Origin: GWB1-39-12 sp964435575 | Lineage (GTDB): Bacteria > Patescibacteriota > Microgenomatia > UBA8517 | Assembly (NCBI GenBank): GCA_964435575.1 | Contig: CAYSZS010000002.1 | Location: forward strand, 1-64,000 | Reading direction: 5' to 3' | Length of the DNA stretch: 64,000 nucleotides | Part shown: in pieces, positions 23,273 through 32,478 of the stretch | How positions within the stretch are numbered: the first letter of the stretch is position 1 | Layout of the letters: every line of letters begins with the position of its first letter | Position numbers and translations under genes: made by a program | The notes under the pieces: generated by a model | What the model was told of the DNA's origin: nothing | The model's input: only the letters and a program-made list of their open reading frames with translations | Databases searched by the model: none

Positions 23273-26242
23273 TTAAGCGTTCTTGAGGAATGCACCGGTA
23301 TATGATTTTGCTTCCCTTTTGACGTCGTCTAAACTCCCTTGAGATACGATATAACCGCCCGCCTCTCCTCCTTCGGGACCAAGGTCAATTATCCAATCAG
23401 CTGAAGCTATTACGTCAAGATTGTGTTCGATGGTAAAGACGCTGTTACCTTTTGCGACCAAGAGTTTTAGGACTCCGAGGAGTTTCTCTACATCTGCGAA
23501 ATGAAGTCCTGTTGTAGGTTCGTCAAGGATATAAACAGTTTTCCCTGTTGCTTTTTTAGTCAATTCGGAGGCCAATTTTACTCTTTGGGCTTCACCCCCT
23601 GAAAGAGTTGTCGCCGATTGTCCAAGTTCAATATAACCAAGGCCCACGTCCTCAAGCGTTTGCAGTTTTGAAATAATTCTCGCATGTGAATGGAAAAATT
23701 CAAGAGCCTCGGAAACGGTTAAATCAAGTACGTCGGCGATATTCTTACCCCTGTAACTTACTTCCAGGGTTTGGCTATTATATCGTTTTCCCTGGCAGAC
23801 GTCACAAGTTACCCATATGTCGCTCATGAACTGCATTTCTATTTTTATTTGCCCCTGACCCTCACAAGCTTCACAACGCCCGCCTTTGACATTAAAAGAA
23901 AATCTTCCTTTTTTAAAACCGAGGGTTCGGGATTCGCGGGTTTGGGAAAAAACTTCTCTTATTAAATCAAAGACCTTTGTGTAAGTTGCCGGATTACTTC
24001 TCGGCGTTCTTCCGATTGGAGATTGATCGATGAGTATTACTTTATCGACTTTTTCCAGGCCTTCAATGCCTTTATGAAGACCGACGTCTCCCCTAAACCT
24101 GGAATTTAAATTTTTCTCAAGCACCGTGTAAAGCGTTTCAACAAGAAGCGTAGATTTTCCACTGCCGGAAACTCCGGTTATTACCACAAACTTACCCAAA
24201 GGAAAAGCTACATCGATATTTTTTAGATTGTATTGAGAACAGCCTTTTAGTATAAGGGATGAGTTTTGATGATTGAAGATCGAGGGTAGATTTTGAAGAT
24301 CGGAATTTGAAATCTGACTTCCTGCTCCGGTGTTCCATTTTCCGGCTTCTATCTTTCTTCTTCCGCTCAAAAACTGGCCGGTTATAGATTTGGGATTTTT
24401 AGTGATGTTTTCCGGAGTGCCGATTGCGACGGCTTCTCCGCCGAGTTTTCCTGCGCCAGGTCCAAAGTCGATAACATAGTCAGCAGATTTTATTGTTTGC
24501 GCGTCATGTTCAACGACTATTACCGTATTACCCAAGTCTCTTAGTTTTTTCAAAGTGTCGATAAGTCTATTGTTGTCTTTCTGGTGAAGGCCGATTGTCG
24601 GCTCATCGAGTACATATAAAACTCCGGTTAGACCAGAACCGATTTGGCTTGCAAGGCGGATTCTTTGTGCTTCTCCTCCTGACAAAGAACCTGCAGAACG
24701 ATTGAGCGTGAGGTATTCTAGACCTACAGATAGAAGAAAATTTAGCCTTTCTTTTATCTCTTTTAAAATGAGCTGTCCAATTTCCTGCTCTCGAGAGCTA
24801 AGAATGGTTTTATCAATTAAATTATCAATCCATTCCAAAGCCTCTTTAACCGAAAGTGACGAAGCATCGGAAATAGATAAATTGTCAATAGTTACGGCAA
24901 GCGCTTCCTTTTTTAACCTTGCTCCTTTGCACTCGGTGCATGGAGTTTCACGCATGTATTTCTCAATCTCGCTCCTTACATAGTCTGATTCTGTTGACGC
25001 GTGACGGCTTTCAAGTTCGGCTATTATTCCCGGGAATTGTTCGTAAATAAAAGTGGAGCGGCCAAACCTGTTTGTGCCTTCGACTCTATATTCACGATTT
25101 CCTCTTCCGAAAAGGATCAGGTTTTTCTGTTCTTGGCTAATGTTCTTAATAGGAATTCTGGGGTCGATTCCATGTTCTTGGCAAACCGTCAGAATAAGTC
25201 TTGAGTACCAGGTGTTGTGTTCAAAAATGTTTGAAAAGGGTAGGATGCCTCCTTCGGTTATGGAAATTTCTTTTGAGAAAACGCTTTCTGCGTCGACTTT
25301 GAGAATCTTTCCTATACCGTTACAACTGGGGCACGCGCCGTGTGGGGAATTAAAAGAAAAAGTTCTCGGCTCAATTTCGGGGATTTGGATATTGTCGATT
25401 GGGCACGCGAAACGCTCGGAAAAAAGATGGTCATTAAAGCTTTTTGGCGTTTCCGGCATTTCCAGTGATTTATCCAAAATCTCGCTTACTTTAACAAGGC
25501 CCTCCGAAAGTTTTAAAGATTTTTCCATGGAGTCCGTAATTCGAGTTTTCAGATTTTCATTGAAAATTTTGTCTTTAAAATCGCCTAAGCTAAGGGAAAT
25601 TTTATCTACAACCGCTTCGATTGTATGCTTGTTGGTTTTTATGAGAACCAGATTCTCGGAGACGTCTTTGATATACCCGTCTATTCTGACTTGCCTAAAC
25701 CCCTTTGCTTTGAGATTGTCAAAAAGCGATGAAAATTCGCCCTTTTTGTCGATAACTATTGGGGATGAAATCATGAATCTCGCAACCTTTTTTTCTTTTG
25801 CAATATTTTCCAAGAGCGCTAAAACTGAATTTGTGATTTCGTCAAGTGACTGTCTTGATATTTCCCTGCCGCATATCGGACAGTGAGGATGGCCGATTCG
25901 TGCAAATAGAAGTCTTAAATAATCGTAGATTTCGGTTACGGTTCCGACCGTTGACCGCGGATTTTTGGAAGTTGTTTTTTGGTCGATCGAGATTGCCGGG
26001 GACAGCCCTTCGATTGCGTCTACGTCCGGCTTTTCCATTATGCCGAGAAATTGCCTTGCATAGGTAGAAAGAGATTCGACATAACGCCTTTGGCCCTCGG
26101 CATAAATCGTGTCAAAAGCCAAAGAACTTTTTCCGCTGCCCGATACACCCGTAAAAATAACGAGTTTATTTTTCGGGATGTCAACATCGATATTCTTGAG
26201 ATTATGTTGGCGTGCCCCCCTGATTCTGATTGTATTTTCCAT
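23273..26242 (-). CDS. uvrA: Excinuclease ABC subunit A
   Basis: Damage-recognition ATPase of nucleotide excision repair. The 989-aa protein has two ABC modules with Walker A sequences GVSGSGKSSLAFDT (about 32-45) and GVSGSGKSTLLVETLY (about 655), each followed by an LSGGEAQR signature, and zinc fingers starting CPICG and CPSCNGIG, plus CEACEGQGQ in the second module. Length is typical. The promoter is divergent from the small membrane protein at 26286; CCGCGG-6 nt-CCGTGG lies between them. Confidence 0.98.
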   Translation of the reverse strand: MENTIRIRGARQHNLKNIDVDIPKNKLVIFTGVSGSGKSSLAFDTIYAEGQRRYVESLSTYARQFLGIMEKPDVDAIEGLSPAISIDQKTTSKNPRSTVGTVTEIYDYLRLLFARIGHPHCPICGREISRQSLDEITNSVLALLENIAKEKKVARFMISSPIVIDKKGEFSSLFDNLKAKGFRQVRIDGYIKDVSENLVLIKTNKHTIEAVVDKISLSLGDFKDKIFNENLKTRITDSMEKSLKLSEGLVKVSEILDKSLEMPETPKSFNDHLFSERFACPIDNIQIPEIEPRTFSFNSPHGACPSCNGIGKILKVDAESVFSKEISITEGGILPFSNIFEHNTWYSRLILTVCQEHGIDPRIPIKNISQEQKNLILFGRGNREYRVEGTNRFGRSTFIYEQFPGIIAELESRHASTESDYVRSEIEKYMRETPCTECKGARLKKEALAVTIDNLSISDASSLSVKEALEWIDNLIDKTILSSREQEIGQLILKEIKERLNFLLSVGLEYLTLNRSAGSLSGGEAQRIRLASQIGSGLTGVLYVLDEPTIGLHQKDNNRLIDTLKKLRDLGNTVIVVEHDAQTIKSADYVIDFGPGAGKLGGEAVAIGTPENITKNPKSITGQFLSGRRKIEAGKWNTGAGSQISNSDLQNLPSIFNHQNSSLILKGCSQYNLKNIDVAFPLGKFVVITGVSGSGKSTLLVETLYTVLEKNLNSRFRGDVGLHKGIEGLEKVDKVILIDQSPIGRTPRSNPATYTKVFDLIREVFSQTRESRTLGFKKGRFSFNVKGGRCEACEGQGQIKIEMQFMSDIWVTCDVCQGKRYNSQTLEVSYRGKNIADVLDLTVSEALEFFHSHARIISKLQTLEDVGLGYIELGQSATTLSGGEAQRVKLASELTKKATGKTVYILDEPTTGLHFADVEKLLGVLKLLVAKGNSVFTIEHNLDVIASADWIIDLGPEGGEAGGYIVSQGSLDDVKREAKSYTGAFLKNA

Positions 26243-26285
26243 TGACTATAACCGCGGAGTAAGCCGTGGTACAATGGATTATATC

Positions 26286-26597
26286 ATGCAACCGCTTGAC
26301 CTTTTACCAAGAGGACAATTTACTCCCCTTAATGAAATCTCGATTTTGGGTTTAATTGCCGCCTTTGTTCATATTGTTTTAATCGTTGCCTCTGTCCTTT
26401 TTGTTTTTAATCTTTTATTTGGAGGAATAAAGCTTATTATCTCGGGCGGAAATAGGGAAAAATCGGAAGAATCAAGGCGTCAGATAGTCAATGCGTTTAT
26501 TGGGGTTTTTATTGTTTTTATAACCTGGGCACTATTAGGATTTTTAAGCCAATTTTTCGGAATAGACCTTCTCAGCTTTGAAATTCCAACTCTTTGA
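26286..26597 (+). CDS. Two-helix membrane protein, VirB2/TrbC pilin-like
   Basis: 103-aa protein. After a short N-terminal part it has two membrane helices, FVHIVLIVASVLFVFNLLF and AFIGVFIVFITWALLGFL, joined by GGIKLIISGGNREKSEESRR. That loop resembles the helix-loop-helix of VirB2/TrbC-type pilins and related CPR membrane proteins. I chose the second Met (26286), which lies 10 bases after TACAAT; the first Met (26274) overlaps that box. The 3' end overlaps uvrB by 26 bp, convergent. No other conjugation genes are in the window. Confidence 0.55.
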   Translation: MQPLDLLPRGQFTPLNEISILGLIAAFVHIVLIVASVLFVFNLLFGGIKLIISGGNREKSEESRRQIVNAFIGVFIVFITWALLGFLSQFFGIDLLSFEIPTL

Positions 26598-28677
26598 TTT
26601 TATCACGAATTTCAGCCGCTAGTTCGAAATTCAAATCTTGTGCAGCGAGGGACATTTCGCGGCGAAGTTTTATAACCAACCTTTTTCTATCCATCGGTGT
26701 TAGCGAGTCTAAATCTATGTCGGGAAGCCTGGAATAAGTTTTTTCAGTCTTTTCGAAAAGCTTATCAAGTGTTGATTCTTCCTCTTCTTCAACGAGCCTT
26801 TTCCTTATTGGTTTGGTGATCGAAGTTGGTTTAATGCCGTATTCTTTGTTCATTTTGATTTGATAATCACGCCTTCTTTCGACTTCGGCTATCGCCCTTT
26901 GCATCGAGCCGGTTACCTTCTCTGCGTAAAGAATAACCTTCCCTTCTATATGCCTTGCAGCCCGTCCCATCGTTTGTATCAGAGAAACTTCGCTCCGTAG
27001 AAATCCTTCTTTGTCTGCGTCTAAAATTGCGACTAATGAAACTTCCGGAAGATCAAGACCCTCTCTTAATAAGTTCACGCCTACTAAAACGTCGTACTTT
27101 CCTCGCCTTAAATCATCTAAAATATCACTTCTTTCAAGTGTCGCCACATCGGAATGAAGGTAATGAACATTTAGACCCTGTTCAATTAAATACTGGCTTA
27201 AATCCTCAGCCGTTCTTTTTGTTAAGGTTGTAACGAGTACACGTTGCTTTTTCTTACTAACTTTTTTTATTTCTTCAATTACATCTTTTACCTGGGTTTT
27301 AATTGACCTTATTTCAATTTCCGGGTCGGGTATACCTGTGGGGCGAAGAAGTTGCTCGACTATGCCGTCTGCGGCAAATAGACTAGTGTCTGATGCTCTA
27401 TTTGATTTTTTTCTGTAGACCGTAGTCTCTTGACCGTAAGCTTGTTTTGCCATTCCCATTTCCCACTCCGAAGGGGTCGCGCTGGTTGCGATAAAACCTG
27501 GAATTCTGCGCATGAATTCTTCGAATTTTAGGGGGCGATTGTCAAATGCTGCCGGGAGACGAAATCCATAATCAATTAAAACTTCTTTTCTGGCCATGTC
27601 GCCGTTGTACATTCCCCTTATTTGGGGAAAAGTTATATGGCTTTCGTCTATAAAAGTAAGCCAGCCGTTTTTGTAAGGTTCATTGAAATAATCCAGAAGC
27701 GAATACGGCGGGTCCCCCGGACTTCTACCGTCAAAATATCTTGAATAGTTTTCAATACCTTTTACATATCCGACTTCCGCAATCATTTCAAGATCATATT
27801 TAACTTTATTTTGGAGTCTGTATGCTTCAAGCTCTTTGCCTTTCTTTTTAAAATAAGCGACTCTTTCGGCCAAATCATGTTCAATTTTGGTAAAAACGTC
27901 CTTATTTTTTGTAGGATCTGTTACATAGTGTTTTGCAGGATAAAGAACGAATTTTTCTATTTTTCCTTTTCCATTTTCCTTTTTGGAGCCAGACACGGGG
28001 TCAATAAATTTTACATTTTTTATGACATCTTGCCCAATTTCGAGTCGCACTCCCTCGTCCTGATAGGAAGGGTAAATGTCAATGGTGTCCCCCATCACCC
28101 GGAAGGTACCCCGATGGAATCCGAAGTCGCCTCTTTCGTATTGCAGATCAATGAGTCTATTGATAATCTGATCCCTCCCAATTTTTACTCCTTGTGAAAT
28201 TTCAAAGACAAAATGTCCGTATTCTCGGGGAGAACCGATATTGTATATGCAAGAGACCGATGCAACGACTATGGTGTCGTGTCGAGTTAAAAGATTTGTG
28301 GTAGCTGCGAGACGCAGCTTATCGATGAGCTCGTTAATATCAGCATCTTTTTCAATATATGTGTCGGTTGAAGGGATGTAAGCCTCTGGTTGGTAATAGT
28401 CATAGTATGAAACAAAAAAAGAAACCGCATTTTCAGGAAAAAAATCACGAAATTCCTGATAGAGCTGTGCTGCCAGAGTTTTATTGTGAGAAATGATGAG
28501 CGCAGGCTTTTGCAGGCGCTCGATAACGTTGGCGATGGTGAACGTCTTTCCCGAACCAGTCACTCCCAGAAGGACTTGGTAGTCAATTCCGTTTTTAACT
28601 CCCTCACAAAGAGAGTCTATTGCCTTTTCCTGATCTGGGATGGGTTTATAGTTTGACTTAAGTTTAAATTTATTCAT
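26572..28677 (-). CDS. uvrB: Excinuclease ABC subunit B
   Basis: DNA helicase-like subunit that verifies damage and hands DNA to UvrC. The 701-aa protein has Walker A LLGVTGSGKTFTIANV, the beta-hairpin YYDYYQPEAYIP, DESH (helicase motif II), motif VI QTMGRAARH and a C-terminal UVR domain (AAQDLNFELAAEIRDKIKEL). I use the Met at 28677, since a TAATAT box lies 8 bases upstream; six more residues are possible from 28695. lexA is divergent, 216 bp away. Confidence 0.97.
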   Translation of the reverse strand: MNKFKLKSNYKPIPDQEKAIDSLCEGVKNGIDYQVLLGVTGSGKTFTIANVIERLQKPALIISHNKTLAAQLYQEFRDFFPENAVSFFVSYYDYYQPEAYIPSTDTYIEKDADINELIDKLRLAATTNLLTRHDTIVVASVSCIYNIGSPREYGHFVFEISQGVKIGRDQIINRLIDLQYERGDFGFHRGTFRVMGDTIDIYPSYQDEGVRLEIGQDVIKNVKFIDPVSGSKKENGKGKIEKFVLYPAKHYVTDPTKNKDVFTKIEHDLAERVAYFKKKGKELEAYRLQNKVKYDLEMIAEVGYVKGIENYSRYFDGRSPGDPPYSLLDYFNEPYKNGWLTFIDESHITFPQIRGMYNGDMARKEVLIDYGFRLPAAFDNRPLKFEEFMRRIPGFIATSATPSEWEMGMAKQAYGQETTVYRKKSNRASDTSLFAADGIVEQLLRPTGIPDPEIEIRSIKTQVKDVIEEIKKVSKKKQRVLVTTLTKRTAEDLSQYLIEQGLNVHYLHSDVATLERSDILDDLRRGKYDVLVGVNLLREGLDLPEVSLVAILDADKEGFLRSEVSLIQTMGRAARHIEGKVILYAEKVTGSMQRAIAEVERRRDYQIKMNKEYGIKPTSITKPIRKRLVEEEEESTLDKLFEKTEKTYSRLPDIDLDSLTPMDRKRLVIKLRREMSLAAQDLNFELAAEIRDKIKELEFQS

Positions 28678-28780
28678 ATTCCGAAATATTACCATAAATT
28701 GCCACTTGACCCCAGTACTACACTTACTTGCTCCCGAAAACTACGTGTTCGCGTCGCAAGAGCGTGAGTACGGGGTCTGC

Positions 28781-28813
28781 GCCCCATTTGATGCGAAATT
28801 ATCAAATTGGGGC
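28781..28813. repeat. Hairpin immediately upstream of the lexA -35 box
   Basis: GCCCCATTTGAT pairs with ATCAAATTGGGGC with one bulged T, around GCGAAATT. It ends one base before TTGACA. It may insulate lexA from uvrB or be a REP-type repeat. Confidence 0.55.
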
Positions 28814-28853
28814 TTGACATCTTCGGGTAAAGTTTGTACAAATAAAATACAAA
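28814..28853 (+). promoter_or_regulatory. lexA promoter with candidate LexA operator
   Basis: TTGACA (28814-28819), 17-bp spacer, TACAAA (28837-28842). TTTGTA-9 nt-TACAAA (28833-28853) is a perfect inverted repeat covering the -10 box, the position expected for autoregulation. The site does not match the E. coli or Bacillus SOS box, so its assignment to LexA is inference. The rest of the leader carries a run of CTAAT repeats (28858-28890). Confidence 0.5.
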
Positions 28854-28893
28854 GATAACTAATAGCTAATGACTAATTACTAATAACTAATTT

Positions 28894-29517
28894 ATGGCAC
28901 CGGTAATTTATCAAAGACAGCGTCAGATTTTAGATTTTATCAGACAGTATATACAATCTACCGGTTCTGCCCCTACTCTTAAAATAATTGCGAATGCTTT
29001 GGGCGTTTCTTCTTTGGCGACCGTACACGAGCATCTTACTTCCTTAGAAAATAAAAAGTTAATAAGAAGAAAGCCCGGTAAAAGCCGTTCGATAGAGTTG
29101 GTCAACGTTGATAGCGAATATTCACAGGAAGGTATTGAAGTGCCAATTTTAGGTTATATCGCAGCCGGAGCACCGATTGAGCCATATACCGACCCTAATG
29201 CAAGTTTTGCGATACCATCTAATTTTGTTTCAGGAAAAAAACGTACTTATATACTTCAAGTAAAAGGAGAATCGATGATAGAGGAACAAATTCGTGATGG
29301 CGACTATGTAGTTATCGAGCAGGCAGAGGATGCGGTAAATGGAGATATTGTGGTAGCGCTACTTGATAACGGTATGGCTACACTCAAGAGATTTTTCAGG
29401 GAAACGACAAGAATTAGGCTGGAACCAGCCAACGCCAAGATGAGCCCCATTTTTGTAAAAAACGTAAAAATTCAGGGTAAGGTTGTGGGTCTTATCAGAA
29501 AGTACTACAAAAACTAA
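28894..29517 (+). CDS. lexA: SOS repressor LexA
   Basis: Represses DNA-repair genes and self-cleaves when RecA is activated. The 207-aa protein has the N-terminal winged helix (ILDFIRQYIQSTGSAPTLKI; LGVSSLATVHEHL), the cleavage site region YIAAGAPIEP (Ala-Gly bond), the catalytic Ser in VKGESM and the Lys in ATLKRF. It is next to uvrB, with uvrA and uvrC in the same region, so it probably controls excision repair here. Its 3' end overlaps gpmI by 4 bp, convergent. Confidence 0.97.
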   Translation: MAPVIYQRQRQILDFIRQYIQSTGSAPTLKIIANALGVSSLATVHEHLTSLENKKLIRRKPGKSRSIELVNVDSEYSQEGIEVPILGYIAAGAPIEPYTDPNASFAIPSNFVSGKKRTYILQVKGESMIEEQIRDGDYVVIEQAEDAVNGDIVVALLDNGMATLKRFFRETTRIRLEPANAKMSPIFVKNVKIQGKVVGLIRKYYKN

Positions 29518-31181
29518 AAATCTCTTAAGTCGGAAAGTAGGTTACTCCCGGTCATGCTCGTTGGAGTTGGTAAACCTAAAAGATTAAGTATGGTGGGTGC
29601 GACGTCGGCGAGTATTCCGGTACGAAGCTTGTAGGATTTACCCAGAAGTTGATGCGAGATTGCGATGAAGGGGACCCGGCTTGTTGAATGTTCGGTGTCT
29701 ATTTCGTTAGTGTCACGGTTTATTAGTTCTTCGGCGTTACCGTGGTCAGATGTAATAATTAAAGCCCCTCCATATCCCAAAATAAAATTGCTAAGTTTTC
29801 CGATACATTCGTCCACGACCTCAACAGCTTTTACGGTTGCTCCGATATTTCCTGTATGCCCCACCATGTCGGGGTTGGGAAAGTTGACAACTACAAATTT
29901 ATAATCGGAAATAGACAATTTCTTTAGAAGTGTTTCTGTGAGTTCGTAAGCGCTCATTTCCGGCTTCTGATCGTATGTCGGAACTTTTGGTGAGGGTATG
30001 ATTACTCTTTCTTCAAGGGGATATTCTTTTTCCCTTATGCCGTTAAAATAAAATGTGACAAATCTTTCTTTTTCACTCTCGGTGGCTTTAAGTTGTCTTA
30101 AACTTGAGGTCGCAATGACTCCCGATATGGGCATGTCGATGATCTCCGGAGGAAATGCGGGTTTTGCTCCCGCATCCGTGATCGGTTTACCGTATTCCGT
30201 CATTGTTACAAAATATAGGTTTTTAGGTAATACGCCTCTATCAAACGGTTCTTGAGATTTGGGGGACTCTTGACTAATATGCGTTTTTTGGTATTTAACC
30301 AGGTAAGGGTCGTAATCAAAAACTATATTTGCTTTACTAAAATCTTTAAATACGAAGGTTTTTGTTAGCTGTCTGGGCCTATCTATTCTGAAATTAAAAA
30401 AAACGACCGCGTCGTTATCAGAAATTACGCTAAGAGGCTTTCCATCTTTATTCGTTATTACCGAAGGATCTATGAATTCGTCGGTTTTTCCTTCCGAGTA
30501 TGATATGTCGATTGCTTCTTCAGGTTCTTTGACAAGGTTACCTTCTCCTTTCATTAGGGCAAAATAGGCTTTGGCGGTTCTATCCCAACGCTGATCACGA
30601 TCCATTGCCCAATACCTTCCCGTTATGGTGGCTATTTTGCCTACCGCTTCCTTTTTCAGAACTTCCCTTAAACGCATGAGATAAGTTTTAGCGGCGGTTG
30701 GCGGCGAATCTCTGCCGTCGGTAAAAAGATGTAGGTAAAGCCTGTCAAATTTTAAAGTACGCGTTAAGCGGATTAGAGCAAAGAGGTGTTCAATATTGGA
30801 ATGAACACCACCGGCGCCGAGAAGTCCCATAAAATGGAGGTTTGATGAAAATTTTTTGGCGTGTTCGATTGCGTTAGTCAGAATTTTATTTTCGAAAAAA
30901 CTACCATCGGCGATGGCCATATTAATTCTTTCCAGATCCTGATAAACAATTCTTCCCGCTCCAAGATTTAAATGACCGGTCTCGGTATTTCCATCCTCAG
31001 CCCGAGGAAGTCCCACAGATTCCCCTGACGCTTCGAGCTCGGCATGCGGGTAAGATGCCCAGAATTTATCGAAATTAGGGGTATTTGCTTTGGTTATCGC
31101 ATTACCGGGAGAGTCAGGCGCTATGCCCCAGCCGTCAAGTATAGCGAGTACTACAAATTTACATCGTTGGGAAGAATTCAT
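29514..31181 (-). CDS. gpmI: 2,3-bisphosphoglycerate-independent phosphoglycerate mutase
   Basis: Interconverts 3- and 2-phosphoglycerate in glycolysis. The 555-aa protein starts LAILDGWGIAPDSPGNAI (metal Asp) and carries HLFTDGRDSPP, GRYWAMDRDQRWDR, and the C-terminal metal sites NFPNPDMVGHTG and ITSDHGNAEE and DTEHSTSRVPF. The position of the phosphorylated Ser, usually NSEVGHLN, reads NTETGHLN (codon ACC), so the nucleophile would be Thr. The ATG overlaps the eno stop (ATGA), so it is translationally coupled to eno. About 35 residues longer than typical, part of it before IVFDYDPYL. Confidence 0.95.
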   Translation of the reverse strand: MNSSQRCKFVVLAILDGWGIAPDSPGNAITKANTPNFDKFWASYPHAELEASGESVGLPRAEDGNTETGHLNLGAGRIVYQDLERINMAIADGSFFENKILTNAIEHAKKFSSNLHFMGLLGAGGVHSNIEHLFALIRLTRTLKFDRLYLHLFTDGRDSPPTAAKTYLMRLREVLKKEAVGKIATITGRYWAMDRDQRWDRTAKAYFALMKGEGNLVKEPEEAIDISYSEGKTDEFIDPSVITNKDGKPLSVISDNDAVVFFNFRIDRPRQLTKTFVFKDFSKANIVFDYDPYLVKYQKTHISQESPKSQEPFDRGVLPKNLYFVTMTEYGKPITDAGAKPAFPPEIIDMPISGVIATSSLRQLKATESEKERFVTFYFNGIREKEYPLEERVIIPSPKVPTYDQKPEMSAYELTETLLKKLSISDYKFVVVNFPNPDMVGHTGNIGATVKAVEVVDECIGKLSNFILGYGGALIITSDHGNAEELINRDTNEIDTEHSTSRVPFIAISHQLLGKSYKLRTGILADVAPTILNLLGLPTPTSMTGSNLLSDLRDF

Positions 31182-32452
31182 TGTGCCTTTTGTTGCAGGA
31201 GTTCAGCCTCAATTGACAAAAGCCTATTGTATTTGACTACGCGTTCGCCTCGGTTCGGTGCACCAAATTTTGCATAGTCAGACCCGATTCCGACGGCAAA
31301 ATCTGCTATAAACCAGTCATTGGTTTCTCCGCCCCTGTGGGATGTAATAATTTTCCAATTAGCTTCCTGAGAAATTTTTACGACCTTTAAAGTTTCAGTT
31401 ATTGTTCCGACTTGATTGGGTTTGACTAGTATGGCATTACAGGAGCCCTCGCTTATTCCTTTTTCGACCCTTTCGAAATTGGTTGTGAGAAGGTCGTCGC
31501 CAACTACGACCAGTTGATCTTTAAAACTTTCTGATAATTTTTTCCACGATTCCCATGCGTCCTCATGAAAAGGATCCTCGATTTCGGCCAAGTGATACTG
31601 ACTATTTATGTATTTGTAGTATTCTAAGAGTCCGTCGTCTGTAAGGGGTGCGGATTTGTCACGAATTGTATACTCTCCGTTTTTATAAAAAACGTTTGCC
31701 GCTACATCAAGTCCGAAAAATACATCACGCCCGATTTGATAAGGCGTTTGTTTGACGGCTTCGTATAAAACTTCCAAGGCGTCGGCGTTGGTAAATAGAT
31801 TGGGTGCGTAGCCGCCCTCTTCTCCGAAAGAATGAATCGCACCCCTTCTTTCCAGGTCTCTTCCCAATATTAGAAATATCTCAACGGCGCTCCTTAGAGA
31901 ATCCGAAAAGGACTTTGAGGTTGCAGGGATAAGATGAAATTCCTGAAAATCTAAATTGCCGGCTCCGTGAAGCCCGCCTTCAATAAGTACAAAAACTGAA
32001 GACGGAATTCGAACTTCACCTTTGATGCCCACCCTTTTTGCCAGAGTGTTTATCCATAAATAAAGCGGTTGTTTTGTTGCAAGGCTTGCCGCTTTAGTTA
32101 CGGCAGTCGAGACTGAAAGAATCGCGTTTGCCCCGTATTTTGATTTATTGGGAGTTCCGTCAAGCTCGATGAGTCGAGAATCAACTCTTTCCTGATCTGT
32201 TGCGTCTGAACCCCACACACCGGGGCCTAATACGTCATTTACATTGGCAACGGCCTTACTGACTCCCTTCCCTAGATATTTTTGTGCGTCGTTGTCCCTG
32301 AGTTCGAGGGCTTCATGGGTTCCTGTTGAAGTTCCGCTTGGAACTGAAGCTACCGCAGTTTCTCCAGTATCTAGCTGACAGGCAGCCTCAACAGTCGGAA
32401 TGCCGCGGGAGTCAAGGATTTGTCTTGCCCAAACTTTTTGAATTTTAGCCAT
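31178..32452 (-). CDS. eno: Enolase
   Basis: Converts 2-phosphoglycerate to phosphoenolpyruvate. The 424-aa protein begins VWARQILDSRGIPTVEA and has VPSGTSTGTHEALELRD, the metal-binding IEDPFHEDAW and GDDLLTTN, catalytic Lys in ILVKPNQVGT and SHRGGETND. Several usually invariant positions differ: SHRSGET is SHRGGET and GDEGGFAPN is GEEGGYAPN, which is a divergent but plausible active site. Lies between ppsA (26 bp gap) and gpmI (4 bp overlap) on the same strand, one metabolic operon. Stop is TGA, which shows the standard code. Confidence 0.97.
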   Translation of the reverse strand: MAKIQKVWARQILDSRGIPTVEAACQLDTGETAVASVPSGTSTGTHEALELRDNDAQKYLGKGVSKAVANVNDVLGPGVWGSDATDQERVDSRLIELDGTPNKSKYGANAILSVSTAVTKAASLATKQPLYLWINTLAKRVGIKGEVRIPSSVFVLIEGGLHGAGNLDFQEFHLIPATSKSFSDSLRSAVEIFLILGRDLERRGAIHSFGEEGGYAPNLFTNADALEVLYEAVKQTPYQIGRDVFFGLDVAANVFYKNGEYTIRDKSAPLTDDGLLEYYKYINSQYHLAEIEDPFHEDAWESWKKLSESFKDQLVVVGDDLLTTNFERVEKGISEGSCNAILVKPNQVGTITETLKVVKISQEANWKIITSHRGGETNDWFIADFAVGIGSDYAKFGAPNRGERVVKYNRLLSIEAELLQQKAQ

Positions 32453-32478
32453 AACTTTATTTTATATTAACTACTAAT

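Noticed and set aside
25053..25886. 277-aa plus-strand frame over uvrA
   Set aside because: Fully antisense to uvrA, no recognisable domain, and codon pattern mirrors the uvrA frame.
31178..31181. Recoded TGA (glycine code as in Gracilibacteria)
   Set aside because: TGA terminates eno at the expected position, overlapping the gpmI start codon; the standard code fits all genes.
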